35,722 nt of DNA from Candidatus Cloacimonadota bacterium (GCA_021734835.1 JAIPIH010000018.1:1-35722), one strand, 5' to 3'; positions 17,371 to 26,483 are shown, counted from the stretch's first letter. The notes: generated from the letters alone by a model not told the origin. Translations and numbers: made by a program.

Positions 17371-18129
17371 TTTATGAAATATAGCAAAGATATCTTTTGT
17401 AGTTTCCCTCAAAAAAAACAGGGAAAGAAGCTTCTCGAACTGATCACAAAGATAGAAGGCACTTGGCAAAACAGGGAAGAGCGTAAAATACTCCTGATAG
17501 AACTACAATCCTACTTAACCTACATGAAATACAAAATCGAAAAAACATTAACTGATTTCAATAAAAGAGAATTCCTGAATCTGATTGTTCCAATAGAACA
17601 GGAATTCGGCAAGAATAGGAGAGAAGAGGAAATTGTAATTCTGAAAGAAGATAATAACCTGAGCAAGCGAGATAAAATTCCACTAATACTTATTTTGGAT
17701 AATCTCAGATCGGCCTTTAATGTTGGTTCTATTTTTCGTACAGCCGAATGTTTCGGGGTTTCTCATGTTTATTTGTGTGGCTATACTCCTACTGCAGAAA
17801 ATAAGAAAGTGCAAAAAACTGCTATGGGTACTGTTGATTTTGTGAGATGGGAGAAAAGAGATAGTACGGTGGAAGTTATTAATGAACTTAAGAAAACCGG
17901 AACTATGATCTATGCTCTGGAAACAACTACTGAAGCTGTCAACATCAGAGAAGTCAAATTCAAAAAGCCGACTGCGTTACTTCTGGGTAATGAAGCCTTG
18001 GGCTTAGATGAGTTAACTCTTAATCTGGCGGATGAAATTATTCAAATTGAACTTAGTGGATGGAAAAATTCTCTTAACGTAGGTGTGTGTGCAGCTGTTT
18101 GTTGCTATGAAATCAGCAGGCAGTGGTGA
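17359..18129 (+). CDS. SpoU/TrmH-family RNA 2'-O-ribose methyltransferase
   Basis: A 256-residue SPOUT enzyme that transfers a methyl group from S-adenosylmethionine to a ribose 2'-OH in rRNA or tRNA. Motif 1 is NLRSAFNVGSIFRTAE (about 114-129), motif 2 is ALLLGNEALGL, and motif 3 is NSLNVGVCAAVCCYE at the C terminus, together forming the trefoil knot. The first 100 residues are a charged helical extension without the usual RNA-binding subdomain I could name. Target base unknown, so no symbol is given. The start is ATG 17359, within a hairpin; ATG 17374 is an alternative lacking a binding site. Confidence 0.88.
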   Translation: MFPPFMKYSKDIFCSFPQKKQGKKLLELITKIEGTWQNREERKILLIELQSYLTYMKYKIEKTLTDFNKREFLNLIVPIEQEFGKNRREEEIVILKEDNNLSKRDKIPLILILDNLRSAFNVGSIFRTAECFGVSHVYLCGYTPTAENKKVQKTAMGTVDFVRWEKRDSTVEVINELKKTGTMIYALETTTEAVNIREVKFKKPTALLLGNEALGLDELTLNLADEIIQIELSGWKNSLNVGVCAAVCCYEISRQW

Positions 18130-18391
18130 TTGGGTGAAGGTTTTTTTACATTGGGAACCCATAAGATAGAAGTTTGTAACATCGGATTGTCCGCAGGTCA
18201 TCTGATTGTTTGGGAAAAATTGGATCCAACATTCCGAAGATCCAGCAGTTACTGGAGCATTCGGAAGATGAAAAGATAACCTGCCCGTTTACACTTGAGG
18301 CTTTGAGATCTATCGCCACAACAAATACGTCCTTCAGGGCGATCAAGAAAGAGGCTGTTCACGGCGTTACAGGGATCGTGATTGTTCTATT
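18130..18391. other. Gene-poor stretch with coding-like debris and an imperfect inverted repeat
   Basis: No complete gene is supported. The G+C is visibly higher than in the flanks. Two plus-strand frames stay open: one from TTG 18130 for about 49 codons, and one from TTG 18210 whose first 55 residues (IGSNIPKIQQLLEHSEDEK, then LEALRSIA) look like a HEAT-type helical repeat before it runs into the antisense of the next gene. An interrupted inverted repeat, CCGAA...TTCGG with TCCAG...CTGGA inside, spans 18234-18264. Confidence 0.4.
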
Positions 18392-18640
18392 TTATTCTTT
18401 TTTTTCTTTCTTTATCACATTCTTGAAGTATTTGTTACCTTCCTGTTTGAGTAACTTTTTTTTTAAAAGTGAATCAATGATCAACTTAGCAAAGTATTTA
18501 TCAGATTGGAATAGACAGTCATCCTGAAAACTCTTTTTCATTTCCTGGGTTGGTGTACTGTCAATGATCTCCAGCACATCATCGAATGTTAAGCCATTTT
18601 CTTTGATCTTGCTTAATACTTTTCTTTCTATCGCTCGCAT
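18392..18640 (-). CDS. Small helical hypothetical protein
   Basis: An 82-residue, highly charged protein I do not recognise. It opens MRAIERKVLSKIKENGLTF and ends in a lysine/glutamate-rich tail; the middle (YFAKLIIDSLLKKKLLKQEG) resembles a winged-helix recognition segment but this is weak. GAGGG about 10 bases upstream of the ATG could be its binding site. No partner gene is close on the same strand. The opposite-strand frame here is less plausible because its coding part is antisense to this lysine-rich end. Confidence 0.5.
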   Translation of the reverse strand: MRAIERKVLSKIKENGLTFDDVLEIIDSTPTQEMKKSFQDDCLFQSDKYFAKLIIDSLLKKKLLKQEGNKYFKNVIKKEKKE

Positions 18641-18713
18641 TGGCTATGCCCTCACTTAGAAACTTTTGGACAAAAAGAACTATTGCAGCAAAGTTGTCAA
18701 AGGGATAAAAATA

Positions 18714-19988
18714 ATGAAAAAAATAATGGTTATAAGCTATTACTGGCCTCCCTGCGGAGGTGTGGGCGTACAGAGATGGCTTAAATTTGTAAAATACCTC
18801 TCTCAGAAAGATTGGCAGATAACTGTTCTTACAACAAAAAATGGCGATTACCCTACTTTAGATGAATCCCTCTTAAAAAAAATTCCTGATAAGGTAAAAG
18901 TTATTAGAACAAAAACACCAACTTTCAGCGGACTTTATAAAAAATTAGTACATTCTCAGGATGTCCATGTACCACACGGTAGTCTGGAAATCAGTTCTGA
19001 TCAATCCCTGATCAAAAAAGTTTTTATCTGGATCAGGCTGAACTTAATTGTACCGGATGCCCGTAAAATTTGGAATAGACATGCTTATTCTCGAGCCAAA
19101 CAAGAATTATCCACTAATGATTACGATATGATGATCACTACCGGACCACCTCATTCAACTCATCTTATTGGACTTAGGATGAAGAAAAAAATCAAACTTA
19201 ATTGGCTGGCTGACTTCCGTGATCCCTGGACCGAAATGGGTTATCTAAAAAATGTAAAACGTATAAAACTAACTTCAATTCTAGATAAGCGTCTGGAGAA
19301 CAAAGTTGTAAATAACTGCGATCTTATTGTTGCTGCTTCCAAAAAAATAATCACTGATCTTAATTGCATACCAGATAAAATTAAGTTGATCACTAACGGA
19401 TTTGATCCGGATGAATATGCCGGGATCATTAACAAAAAACTAGATGATAATTTTAATTTGAATTATTTCGGATCCCTGCCGGAAGAATCTAATCCTATCT
19501 CGGCTTTGCAAGCAGTTTTAAAACTATATGAACAAGGCATTGCAGATATTAAGATCAATTTATGGGGAAATATTTCCCAAAAAGTAATTAGCATCTTATC
19601 CAATCTTGACGATAAAAATATTATTACTTTCCATGATCATATCGCTCATCAAAAAGCGGTTGAATATATGGTTAACTCTGATCTGTTGCTGTTAATGATA
19701 AACAGAGTAGAAAATAACGAAGGAATAATAACCGCAAAATTATTTGAATATTTAGGCAGCGAAGTTCCGATCCTGGGCATAGGTCCAATAAGCAGCGAGC
19801 CGGCAAAGATCTTAGAAGAAACAAAAATGGGTAAGATGTTCGATTATGATAATGTAACTGATATAAGCGGTTACATTGAACAAAGTTATACTTCATGGAA
19901 AAAAGGGAAACTTAAGAAATCAGGTAATATTGCAAAATATAACTGTGTAAATCAAACAGAAGAATTAATTAAGTTTTTGAAGCTATAA
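18714..19988 (+). CDS. Glycosyltransferase, GT4-like (GT-B fold)
   Basis: A 424-residue predicted sugar transferase, likely cytosolic or membrane-associated, using a nucleotide sugar. The N-terminal domain opens KKIMVISYYWPPCGGVGVQR, a typical GT4 entry with a glycine loop. ADFRDPWTE lies mid-protein; the second domain starts around IKLITNGFDPDEY and has an E-x7-E-like region in NEGIITAKLFEYLGSEVPIL. The start is the ATG at 18714, after AAAGGGA; an upstream extension of 16 residues lacks support. It stands alone, so acceptor and product (surface polysaccharide or glycolipid) cannot be stated. Confidence 0.85.
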   Translation: MKKIMVISYYWPPCGGVGVQRWLKFVKYLSQKDWQITVLTTKNGDYPTLDESLLKKIPDKVKVIRTKTPTFSGLYKKLVHSQDVHVPHGSLEISSDQSLIKKVFIWIRLNLIVPDARKIWNRHAYSRAKQELSTNDYDMMITTGPPHSTHLIGLRMKKKIKLNWLADFRDPWTEMGYLKNVKRIKLTSILDKRLENKVVNNCDLIVAASKKIITDLNCIPDKIKLITNGFDPDEYAGIINKKLDDNFNLNYFGSLPEESNPISALQAVLKLYEQGIADIKINLWGNISQKVISILSNLDDKNIITFHDHIAHQKAVEYMVNSDLLLLMINRVENNEGIITAKLFEYLGSEVPILGIGPISSEPAKILEETKMGKMFDYDNVTDISGYIEQSYTSWKKGKLKKSGNIAKYNCVNQTEELIKFLKL

Positions 19989-19989
19989 A

Positions 19990-20017
19990 AAAACACCCCT
20001 CAGTTGAGGGGTGTTTT
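19990..20017. terminator. Bidirectional intrinsic terminator
   Basis: A perfect 13-base stem AAAACACCCCTCA / TGAGGGGTGTTTT with a two-base minimal loop lies between the convergent glycosyltransferase and the minus-strand membrane operon. A-runs on one side and T-runs on the other allow use from both directions. Confidence 0.92.
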
Positions 20018-20032
20018 GTGAATAATAATTAC

Positions 20033-20632
20033 TTATTTTATCAAACCGAGGCAATCTCCAAGTAAAAATTGAATTCTTCCAATCAGCAACGACACACGAG
20101 CCATAACTGTGTATCCGAAGGAAGCCCCGAACCCTATCATCATGAACCAAACGCCTACATTAGTAAACTTACCATAAATTCCTTTATGCGCTTTTGAGAA
20201 GAAGAAATACAACAGAATTGTAACGGTTCCAATAAAAATAAGAGCAGTATTTATACCATCAATTGGGAGCATTGCACTTCTCATTTGCACTAGTACTGAT
20301 GAATGTATCGACATTGGAACACCCATACCGACTATACCCATACCAAATACGATCGGATATCTAGCCAGCCAGCCAAGGTTCTTACTGAATCTGAACATAT
20401 AAAGAGAACCCAGTATCGCCGGAATAATGATAATGAATTTATGACTTAAGAAAATGGGTGTATAAACATAAGGTAAGAACACGTTTTCATAAACCAGAGG
20501 GATAGCATATCCCATAGAAACACCTACAAGCAATGCCTCAGCGAATTTATAAAAAGGATTATCCTTATATAAAAACGAGAAGATACTTAGTGTCAGGAAT
20601 GCCGCGACGATTTTACTTACTGTTTCAAACAT
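20033..20632 (-). CDS. Six-span membrane protein, last gene of DUF6754-like operon
   Basis: A 199-residue integral membrane protein of unknown function. Hydrophobic spans lie at about 4-22, 32-52, 64-82, 90-110, 128-149 and 162-185. The end reads ARVSLLIGRIQFLLGD, a motif shared in form with the 207-residue protein two genes upstream. The ATG follows AGGAGG and overlaps the previous stop by eight bases, so translation is coupled. No transporter or enzyme motif is seen. The operon context suggests a subunit of one membrane complex. Confidence 0.85.
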   Translation of the reverse strand: MFETVSKIVAAFLTLSIFSFLYKDNPFYKFAEALLVGVSMGYAIPLVYENVFLPYVYTPIFLSHKFIIIIPAILGSLYMFRFSKNLGWLARYPIVFGMGIVGMGVPMSIHSSVLVQMRSAMLPIDGINTALIFIGTVTILLYFFFSKAHKGIYGKFTNVGVWFMMIGFGASFGYTVMARVSLLIGRIQFLLGDCLGLIK

Positions 20633-21590
20633 GTTTACCTCCTACCTTTTTCCTGGTTATGAAATAGCCAATATTACCTATCAAAATAAAGAATATCATC
20701 ATGATATGTGCAACTGATTGTGCGTTCATACCTATTCGGGCTTTCTTGTATTTATAGGGAACAGCATCACCGGTTATCGCAACTCTTGTTTGATCAATTA
20801 TCTCTTTACTGAATGGACGTCCATGAGGATGATCTTCACTTTTATAAGAAGCAAATACATCAACCAGCTTTTCATATTCGGCCGCTCCTTTTAAACCTCT
20901 GAACATACCCATTAATTGACCTGTTTGCAAGTAAGGATAATTATCGGCAACCATTACAGCGGTAACTCCGGCTGCAATATTTGCTCCAAATTTTGCCCGA
21001 GCGTAGGTGATCCATTGTATTGCACTGCCGCTAGCTGCAAAATCCACAACGAGATTCATATCATCATAGTTCTTTATATCCTGCATAATCTCCAAATTTT
21101 CTATTTTTCTACCTTGTGAATCGGTTTCAACAGCTTTAGCAATATCGTCACCCATTCCCAACATGATCGGTAAACGCAAGGCGTATGGTTTGTAACCGAA
21201 GTTACAATAATCAATACCTGATTGAACATCGAAATCTTCTTTAGCAGTATTGATCGCATAGTCAACAAGCGGCGCAGCAGCAGGAATCCAGCAAATAGTA
21301 AAGACTTTGATATCTCTTTCAAAGCAATGTCTCAATACAGAAACTTCCATTGGAAATAATTCCGGCATTGTTGAAGCATCATGTGTGAAAGATAATAGAA
21401 CTGCCTTTGATTTATCACCCGAAAAAGAATCGATTTTTTTGTAAATATCTTCTGTTGGTTTAGTTACATAGGTTGGTGAATTGAAAGGAATAAGCAGCGG
21501 GAAAATGATAGCAAGTGCCACAACGATATAGATATATCGCCTATCAATATTCTGGATCTTATCAAAGAATTTTATGGTTTTTTTATTCAT
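20625..21590 (-). CDS. Membrane-anchored alpha/beta protein of DUF6754-like operon
   Basis: A 321-residue protein of unknown function. One span lies near the N terminus (IYIVVALAIIFPLLIPF, about 20-36) and one near the C terminus (AHIMMIFFILIGNIGYFI). Between them is a soluble alpha/beta domain of about 240 residues with KAVLLSFTHDASTMPELFPM, LPIMLGMGDDIAKAVE and ANIAAGVTAVMVADNYPYL. ATG 21590 is chosen because GGAGG lies eight bases upstream; a GTG at 21605 overlaps the binding site. It begins one base after the previous stop. Confidence 0.85.
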   Translation of the reverse strand: MNKKTIKFFDKIQNIDRRYIYIVVALAIIFPLLIPFNSPTYVTKPTEDIYKKIDSFSGDKSKAVLLSFTHDASTMPELFPMEVSVLRHCFERDIKVFTICWIPAAAPLVDYAINTAKEDFDVQSGIDYCNFGYKPYALRLPIMLGMGDDIAKAVETDSQGRKIENLEIMQDIKNYDDMNLVVDFAASGSAIQWITYARAKFGANIAAGVTAVMVADNYPYLQTGQLMGMFRGLKGAAEYEKLVDVFASYKSEDHPHGRPFSKEIIDQTRVAITGDAVPYKYKKARIGMNAQSVAHIMMIFFILIGNIGYFITRKKVGGKHV

Positions 21591-21591
21591 T

Positions 21592-22215
21592 CTAGTCACC
21601 TCCACCCAGATAAGTTCGTTCTATTCCAAGTAAGATCTTAAGTGAAGTAGCAGTCATTCCTAAGCCGACACCTATCATAATGGCACGTTTAGCAGCTAAG
21701 TTAGGAACATTAAGTATCCATTTAGATGTTTCCGGGATCCATTTTGAGATCATTGCTCCCAAAGGAACTTGTCCCAGCATAACGATAATAGCGGCTAAAA
21801 GCAGAACAGTTGCTTGCGCAGATCTGGCACGAAATGCCTTGTAAGCAGCAGACGCAATATAAAATGCCAGAAGAGCAAACATAGTAGCACTCATAGGCAT
21901 CTGAACATTTTCAAACAGCCACATATATGGTGTTCCCGATTGAGTTCCCCAGATAAAACCTGCTAAAGCTGTGAAAACAAGACCTGCCAAAGTAATAACA
22001 CTATATTGCCAGTTGGGAACTTTGCGAGAAATTTTAGTTCCATTAACCATGAATAAACTTATCACACCTAAAGAAACAGCGAATGGTGAGATTGCTTTTA
22101 CCCAATCCTGAAACCAATCAAAGAAATCTGCGGAAATTTTATGCGGGATAAATGAATGTGCTACAAACATAAATCCCAGAGTCATGATTATTATTAAAGG
22201 AATTTGTCTTTTCAT
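21592..22215 (-). CDS. Six-span membrane protein of DUF6754-like operon
   Basis: A 207-residue integral membrane protein of unknown function. The first segment (IPLIIIMTLGFMFVAHSF) may be a signal anchor; further spans lie at about 42-58, 73-91, 106-125, 137-156 and 177-197. It ends TSLKILLGIERTYLGGGD, matching in form the end of the 199-residue partner. AGGAGG precedes the ATG and it starts eight bases after the 974-residue gene. Confidence 0.85.
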   Translation of the reverse strand: MKRQIPLIIIMTLGFMFVAHSFIPHKISADFFDWFQDWVKAISPFAVSLGVISLFMVNGTKISRKVPNWQYSVITLAGLVFTALAGFIWGTQSGTPYMWLFENVQMPMSATMFALLAFYIASAAYKAFRARSAQATVLLLAAIIVMLGQVPLGAMISKWIPETSKWILNVPNLAAKRAIMIGVGLGMTATSLKILLGIERTYLGGGD

Positions 22216-22223
22216 TTATCCTC

Positions 22224-25148
22224 CTATTTTTCCGGGAATGCGTTTATCAGGAACGTAGCATGAACTGTAGATAGTAACGTTCCGATAATAACAAACGATA
22301 TTATTAAAAATTTTGTATAATCAACTGCTTTCAATGTACCTAACTGCAGAGGCTCTCGAGCCAAATAAGCAGATGCAGCATAGAGTTCCTCACCAATCAA
22401 AGTATAATCACAGGTTGTGATAAAGAACGGAATTTGGGTAACAGCATCAGTTCCTGATATCTGAATAGCACCCGTTGTATTTCCCGTCTCTGTCATGATC
22501 AGTGCTTCAGCCCAGAACATACCCATATAAAAGTTTGTCGCTGTTTTTTCTCTGATCATAACTCCGTTTACTCCGGCCACAAAGGCAAATTGCGAAGTTG
22601 TTATAAAGAATACGCTGTTTTTATCATGTGAGTCAGGACGACCTGCCTCATAATGAGCTTCTTTAACAACTTCTTGTGCAATAGGAAGTACAATGTAGTC
22701 TCGTACAGGAACAAGTATACGTGTATCATATTCAGCAGCTTTTTTAGCCACACGACCCAAAATGGATAAGCCTGCCAGAGTAGCTACATCACTGATACCG
22801 GATAAACCCGGGACAAATAATATCGGTCTGCCCATTTCAGTTGCACGACCAATAGCATTATCAATCTCATCAATACCGGCGATCGGTCTGATATATAGTT
22901 CTTTACCTTTTTTTGCTTGCTTGATCATAAAGAAGACCATAAAGCCAAAGATGAACGTAGCAATCAAAGCCGGGAATTTATCTGCCTGGAACCAGTTTGG
23001 CATTGGATAGAAATGATCTATTCCTAAGGTTGTAAAAGATTTCCTTGCAGCTTTACTAAAAGGCAGCTTTTTCACTTTCTCTGTGCGGTAAACATCAGAG
23101 CTGGAAAAATGCGCTTTTCCATCAGATTTCACAATCTTGTATTTAAACGAACGTGAAGCGATAGTTTTAACTTTTTCCAGAAATTTAATACGAGCACGTT
23201 TATTTTTGAACTCAGCAGCTTTTTTCAGGATAGAGTTATTTTCATTCAAGTCGATTTGAGATTGATACGCATCTATATTTGCGTTTAGGCCTGCAATTTC
23301 TGCTTCCGAATCAGTTGTATCTCTCATCGTAATGAGGTTTGCCAGTTCTTCCTTATATTGATCAAGAGTTTTGGTAACTTCTTGCGGGTAGAGATCAGTC
23401 ATAATCGGATTTTTTAACTCATCATCCAGCCTTGCTGAAAATGATGAAGAAACTAGGAACAAGCCTTTTTTTGCATCAAATTTGCTTACACCTTTATAAA
23501 TATAGCTTCGATATGTCACATTATCAAAGATCTCTCTTTGTGAGCCTAAAGCTTTTTTAGAAAGTCTCCATTCTTCATTTGAATAGTTGTTTTTATATAC
23601 AGAGTAGGAGTATTTGTTCACCTCTTTACCATTGAGGAATAGCTTTCCGGGCTGAAGTGATTTGATCTCATCATTGAAAACGAGGCTTTGCGTAAAAATC
23701 TGATCTTCACCAGTGCTACCATTTGCAACGATCCTCATTTCAAATTTTACACTTTGTGATGGTTCGTTCAAGTTGACCTTCAACTTGCTGTCTTGATAAA
23801 ATTCATTAATTGTAGATATTTTATTGCCGGCCATGTCAAATACGTTGAAGAAAATATTTTTTATTTTATCATATTTAGTATTTTTATAAACATCATAATT
23901 AACTAAAATCCTGGTTTTATCTTCATTTAAAAAAGTGCTATTAGTTAAAAACACAGTTGGCTTTCCCCACTGCACGACATTGTAGTCACCTTTATCGTTG
24001 AGACGATCAGCTACATTCCAAACGTCAGATAGATCCGGGAGGATAGCGGAATTGCAAATATCAAAAGAACTTACTTCTGAAAATGTTTCATATCCGGCTC
24101 TATCCTGTAGAGAAAAGACAGCAAGATAGCTTTCAATCGCGCCTACTTCGACATTAATGTGTTTCTCATCATTTATTATTTTGCCGTTAACTATCTCAAC
24201 TTCAACAGTATTATTAGGAGTGTAAGGATATCCGCAATAACGTTGAAATATCAGTTGAGCAGGATTTTCTAAGGTAGTTGTAAATTCAGGATCTATCTCA
24301 GCTTTTTTCTGTTCATCAATATAGTTATTAAAGGCGGTCAAATCACTTTTTTTCAGTAAATACAAACTGTGATTAGTTTGATCAGATGTGAATAGTGATC
24401 TTACCCATTCGAACTTCATTATTGATTGATCCTCCACGTAAGCAGAATACAGATTCTGGATTTTCTCAGGTGAGTTATCGATCGGGACTCCAATGATTGG
24501 CTCAGCATAAGGCATATAACTACGTGATTCTGTTACAGCAAATACAGTATAAAAATACTCTTTTCCCGGTATAAGTTTTTTATATAAACCGGAAAAGTGA
24601 CGTAATTTTAAGCCTGCATAAACTACTGATCCATCTTCTTCTTCCACTTCAATTTTAGTGTTCTTAAACAAGAAGTCCTTTTCAGGAATAACACCTAAGA
24701 TTTGATAATTTGCTAACTGCGGGCCTGTAACTTTTAGGTCTCGAGGATAACTTCCATACAGAGGACTGTCCTCACTTTGCTGCTGCTCCTTTTTTAGCTT
24801 ACGAGGAGACTGCAGATCCACGAAATTGTTATATCCGGAATCATAATAATACATCACATCACCTGAAACACCCGTCTTTACATTTACATCTACTTTACCA
24901 TGATAGAAAAGAGTGTCTTTATTAACACCTCGGTAGATCCTGTATTCAATGATCCTCTTTTCTTTAGGCAAAGGTTTCCAGCTTAAAACTAATCCGCCGC
25001 CATCATCATCGGGAATATCTTCTGCTTTAAGATTTTCAACAATGTAGCTTGAAGAATCAGAAGCAGCATGAGATGGGATCGGCATCAGTAAGAAACTAAA
25101 AACCATTAAAAACAGGAGTAGGCCTGTTTTTGCATAGGTTAATTTCAT
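22224..25148 (-). CDS. Large FN3-like, DUF6754-like membrane protein
   Basis: A 974-residue protein, first gene of a four-gene operon. Residues 1-28 are a signal peptide ending SHAA. Residues about 35-105 and 195-260 look like fibronectin-III domains (DDDGGGLVLSWKPLP, then LIPGKEYFYTVFAVTE). Residues about 600-665 are a coiled coil. A membrane span at about 725-744 leads to a compact domain (about 750-940) with GRPILFVPGLSGISD, AGLSIL and ITTCDYTLIGEELYAASAYL, which I recall as DUF6754. A last span lies at about 945-968. Expected topology is a large extracytoplasmic part and a cytosolic DUF domain. Function unknown. AAAGGAG precedes ATG 25148. Confidence 0.85.
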   Translation of the reverse strand: MKLTYAKTGLLLFLMVFSFLLMPIPSHAASDSSSYIVENLKAEDIPDDDGGGLVLSWKPLPKEKRIIEYRIYRGVNKDTLFYHGKVDVNVKTGVSGDVMYYYDSGYNNFVDLQSPRKLKKEQQQSEDSPLYGSYPRDLKVTGPQLANYQILGVIPEKDFLFKNTKIEVEEEDGSVVYAGLKLRHFSGLYKKLIPGKEYFYTVFAVTESRSYMPYAEPIIGVPIDNSPEKIQNLYSAYVEDQSIMKFEWVRSLFTSDQTNHSLYLLKKSDLTAFNNYIDEQKKAEIDPEFTTTLENPAQLIFQRYCGYPYTPNNTVEVEIVNGKIINDEKHINVEVGAIESYLAVFSLQDRAGYETFSEVSSFDICNSAILPDLSDVWNVADRLNDKGDYNVVQWGKPTVFLTNSTFLNEDKTRILVNYDVYKNTKYDKIKNIFFNVFDMAGNKISTINEFYQDSKLKVNLNEPSQSVKFEMRIVANGSTGEDQIFTQSLVFNDEIKSLQPGKLFLNGKEVNKYSYSVYKNNYSNEEWRLSKKALGSQREIFDNVTYRSYIYKGVSKFDAKKGLFLVSSSFSARLDDELKNPIMTDLYPQEVTKTLDQYKEELANLITMRDTTDSEAEIAGLNANIDAYQSQIDLNENNSILKKAAEFKNKRARIKFLEKVKTIASRSFKYKIVKSDGKAHFSSSDVYRTEKVKKLPFSKAARKSFTTLGIDHFYPMPNWFQADKFPALIATFIFGFMVFFMIKQAKKGKELYIRPIAGIDEIDNAIGRATEMGRPILFVPGLSGISDVATLAGLSILGRVAKKAAEYDTRILVPVRDYIVLPIAQEVVKEAHYEAGRPDSHDKNSVFFITTSQFAFVAGVNGVMIREKTATNFYMGMFWAEALIMTETGNTTGAIQISGTDAVTQIPFFITTCDYTLIGEELYAASAYLAREPLQLGTLKAVDYTKFLIISFVIIGTLLSTVHATFLINAFPEK

Positions 25149-25198
25149 ATGTTTCTCCTTTCTATTATTAATTTAAAATACGAATAAATATTACGTTC

Positions 25199-25227
25199 AA
25201 AACATGAATGATATAATATTGTGTCAA
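25199..25227 (-). promoter_or_regulatory. Possible promoter of the DUF6754-like operon
   Basis: On the minus strand a perfect TTGACA (25222-25227) lies about 75 bases before the first ATG. The hexamer 17 bases further on (TGTTTT, 25199-25204) is a poor -10. Confidence 0.35.
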
Positions 25228-25268
25228 CCATAATCTAAGCGGTAACCAAGAGTTTAAATGTGATTTTG

Positions 25269-26483
25269 TTAATCATATTTCTTCCTGGAAAATCCAAAGA
25301 TAAAATATCGCTGCAAATTTTCAAGGGAAGCTAAGAAAATATCCATCTCACTTCTTGGTACAGGCGGTCCGGATACATTTTTTAAGCTTAACGGGTTTAT
25401 TGATTTATCATAATGGTATATTGTATAATGTAAATGATTACCGGTGGAAAGACCGGTTGAGCCTACATAACCTATCACATCATGCTGTTTTACGCGATCA
25501 CCGACACGGTATTTTCCGTAACTGCTAAGGTGACCGTAAAGTGTTTTATAGCCGTTACCATGCCTTATGATGATAGTTCTTCCATATCCACCTCTTTTGC
25601 CATTCACTGTTGGGTGTCCACCTTTCCAACCTCTATGAATTATTTTTCCATCAGCAGAAGCTTCCACAGGAGTACCATAAGAAGCTGCATAATCAACACC
25701 GTTATGAAATCTTGTTCTTTTACTTATGGGATGATATCTACTGCCAAAGTAGGAAGTGATCCTTTTATAGTTAAGAGGTGATTTTAGAAAAGCTTTTTGG
25801 ATACATGTTCCTTGTTTGTCATAATATCGAGTTACATTTTTCTTGTTAGTATAGCGATATGCCGTCTCCTGATAGCCCTTACTGGAATACTTTGCAGCCA
25901 ATATATTCCCTGCTTTTACGAAATTACCTTCTCTATCTAAGTTTTTTTCGTAAACTACAAAAAATTTATCACCTTCCTGCGGATCAATGAAAAAATCGAC
26001 ATCCCATTGAAAAATCTGAGTAAACATTACAATAGTTGCCGGGTCAATATTTTCATCACTCATTGCTTGCCATAATGATGATGTGATCTCGCCTTCTGCT
26101 ACAGCAATTACTTTAACCAATTGTAATGAATCGATTTGAGAATAAAACACATCAGAAGTATCACGAATTATCCTGTAATTCACAACCTGATTTGGTTGAT
26201 AGCTGAGTTCTTGTAAAATATTTAGTGAGTCTAATTTAATGGTAAAACTGTCATTAGGATGAGCATGTCTCAAATCATAAAGGGAGTCCAATTTATTTAC
26301 AAGGCTGTAAACAAGGCCATTTTCTAAGCCTTCATCCAAAAGTGCTTTGGCAAGAGTTTCTCCCTGTTTAAGATTGCCTTTTCGATAAATGAAAGGATCA
26401 ATTTCTTCCACTATTTGATTTTTAGGCTTAGTACAACTTAGTAGAACTGTAAGCCCAAAAACTATTAAAACAAATTTATTCAT
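25269..26483 (-). CDS. M23-family murein endopeptidase, lipoprotein
   Basis: A 404-residue predicted lipoprotein: signal sequence with lipobox LLSC and acylated Cys17. Residues about 90-235 resemble the OapA/LysM-like N-terminal part of MepM-type enzymes. The M23 domain (about 236-370) has zinc ligands His260 and Asp264 (HNGVD) and His352 in GNHLHY, with His318 in YGHLS as catalytic partner. It probably cleaves peptidoglycan cross-links on the periplasmic side. It stands alone, divergent from rseP. Confidence 0.92.
   Translation of the reverse strand: MNKFVLIVFGLTVLLSCTKPKNQIVEEIDPFIYRKGNLKQGETLAKALLDEGLENGLVYSLVNKLDSLYDLRHAHPNDSFTIKLDSLNILQELSYQPNQVVNYRIIRDTSDVFYSQIDSLQLVKVIAVAEGEITSSLWQAMSDENIDPATIVMFTQIFQWDVDFFIDPQEGDKFFVVYEKNLDREGNFVKAGNILAAKYSSKGYQETAYRYTNKKNVTRYYDKQGTCIQKAFLKSPLNYKRITSYFGSRYHPISKRTRFHNGVDYAASYGTPVEASADGKIIHRGWKGGHPTVNGKRGGYGRTIIIRHGNGYKTLYGHLSSYGKYRVGDRVKQHDVIGYVGSTGLSTGNHLHYTIYHYDKSINPLSLKNVSGPPVPRSEMDIFLASLENLQRYFIFGFSRKKYD

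Noticed and set aside
18210-18527. A 105-residue plus-strand gene
   Set aside because: Its second half is the exact antisense of a lysine-rich minus-strand gene and is low-complexity Phe/Ser; only the first half looks protein-like, so it is described as debris.
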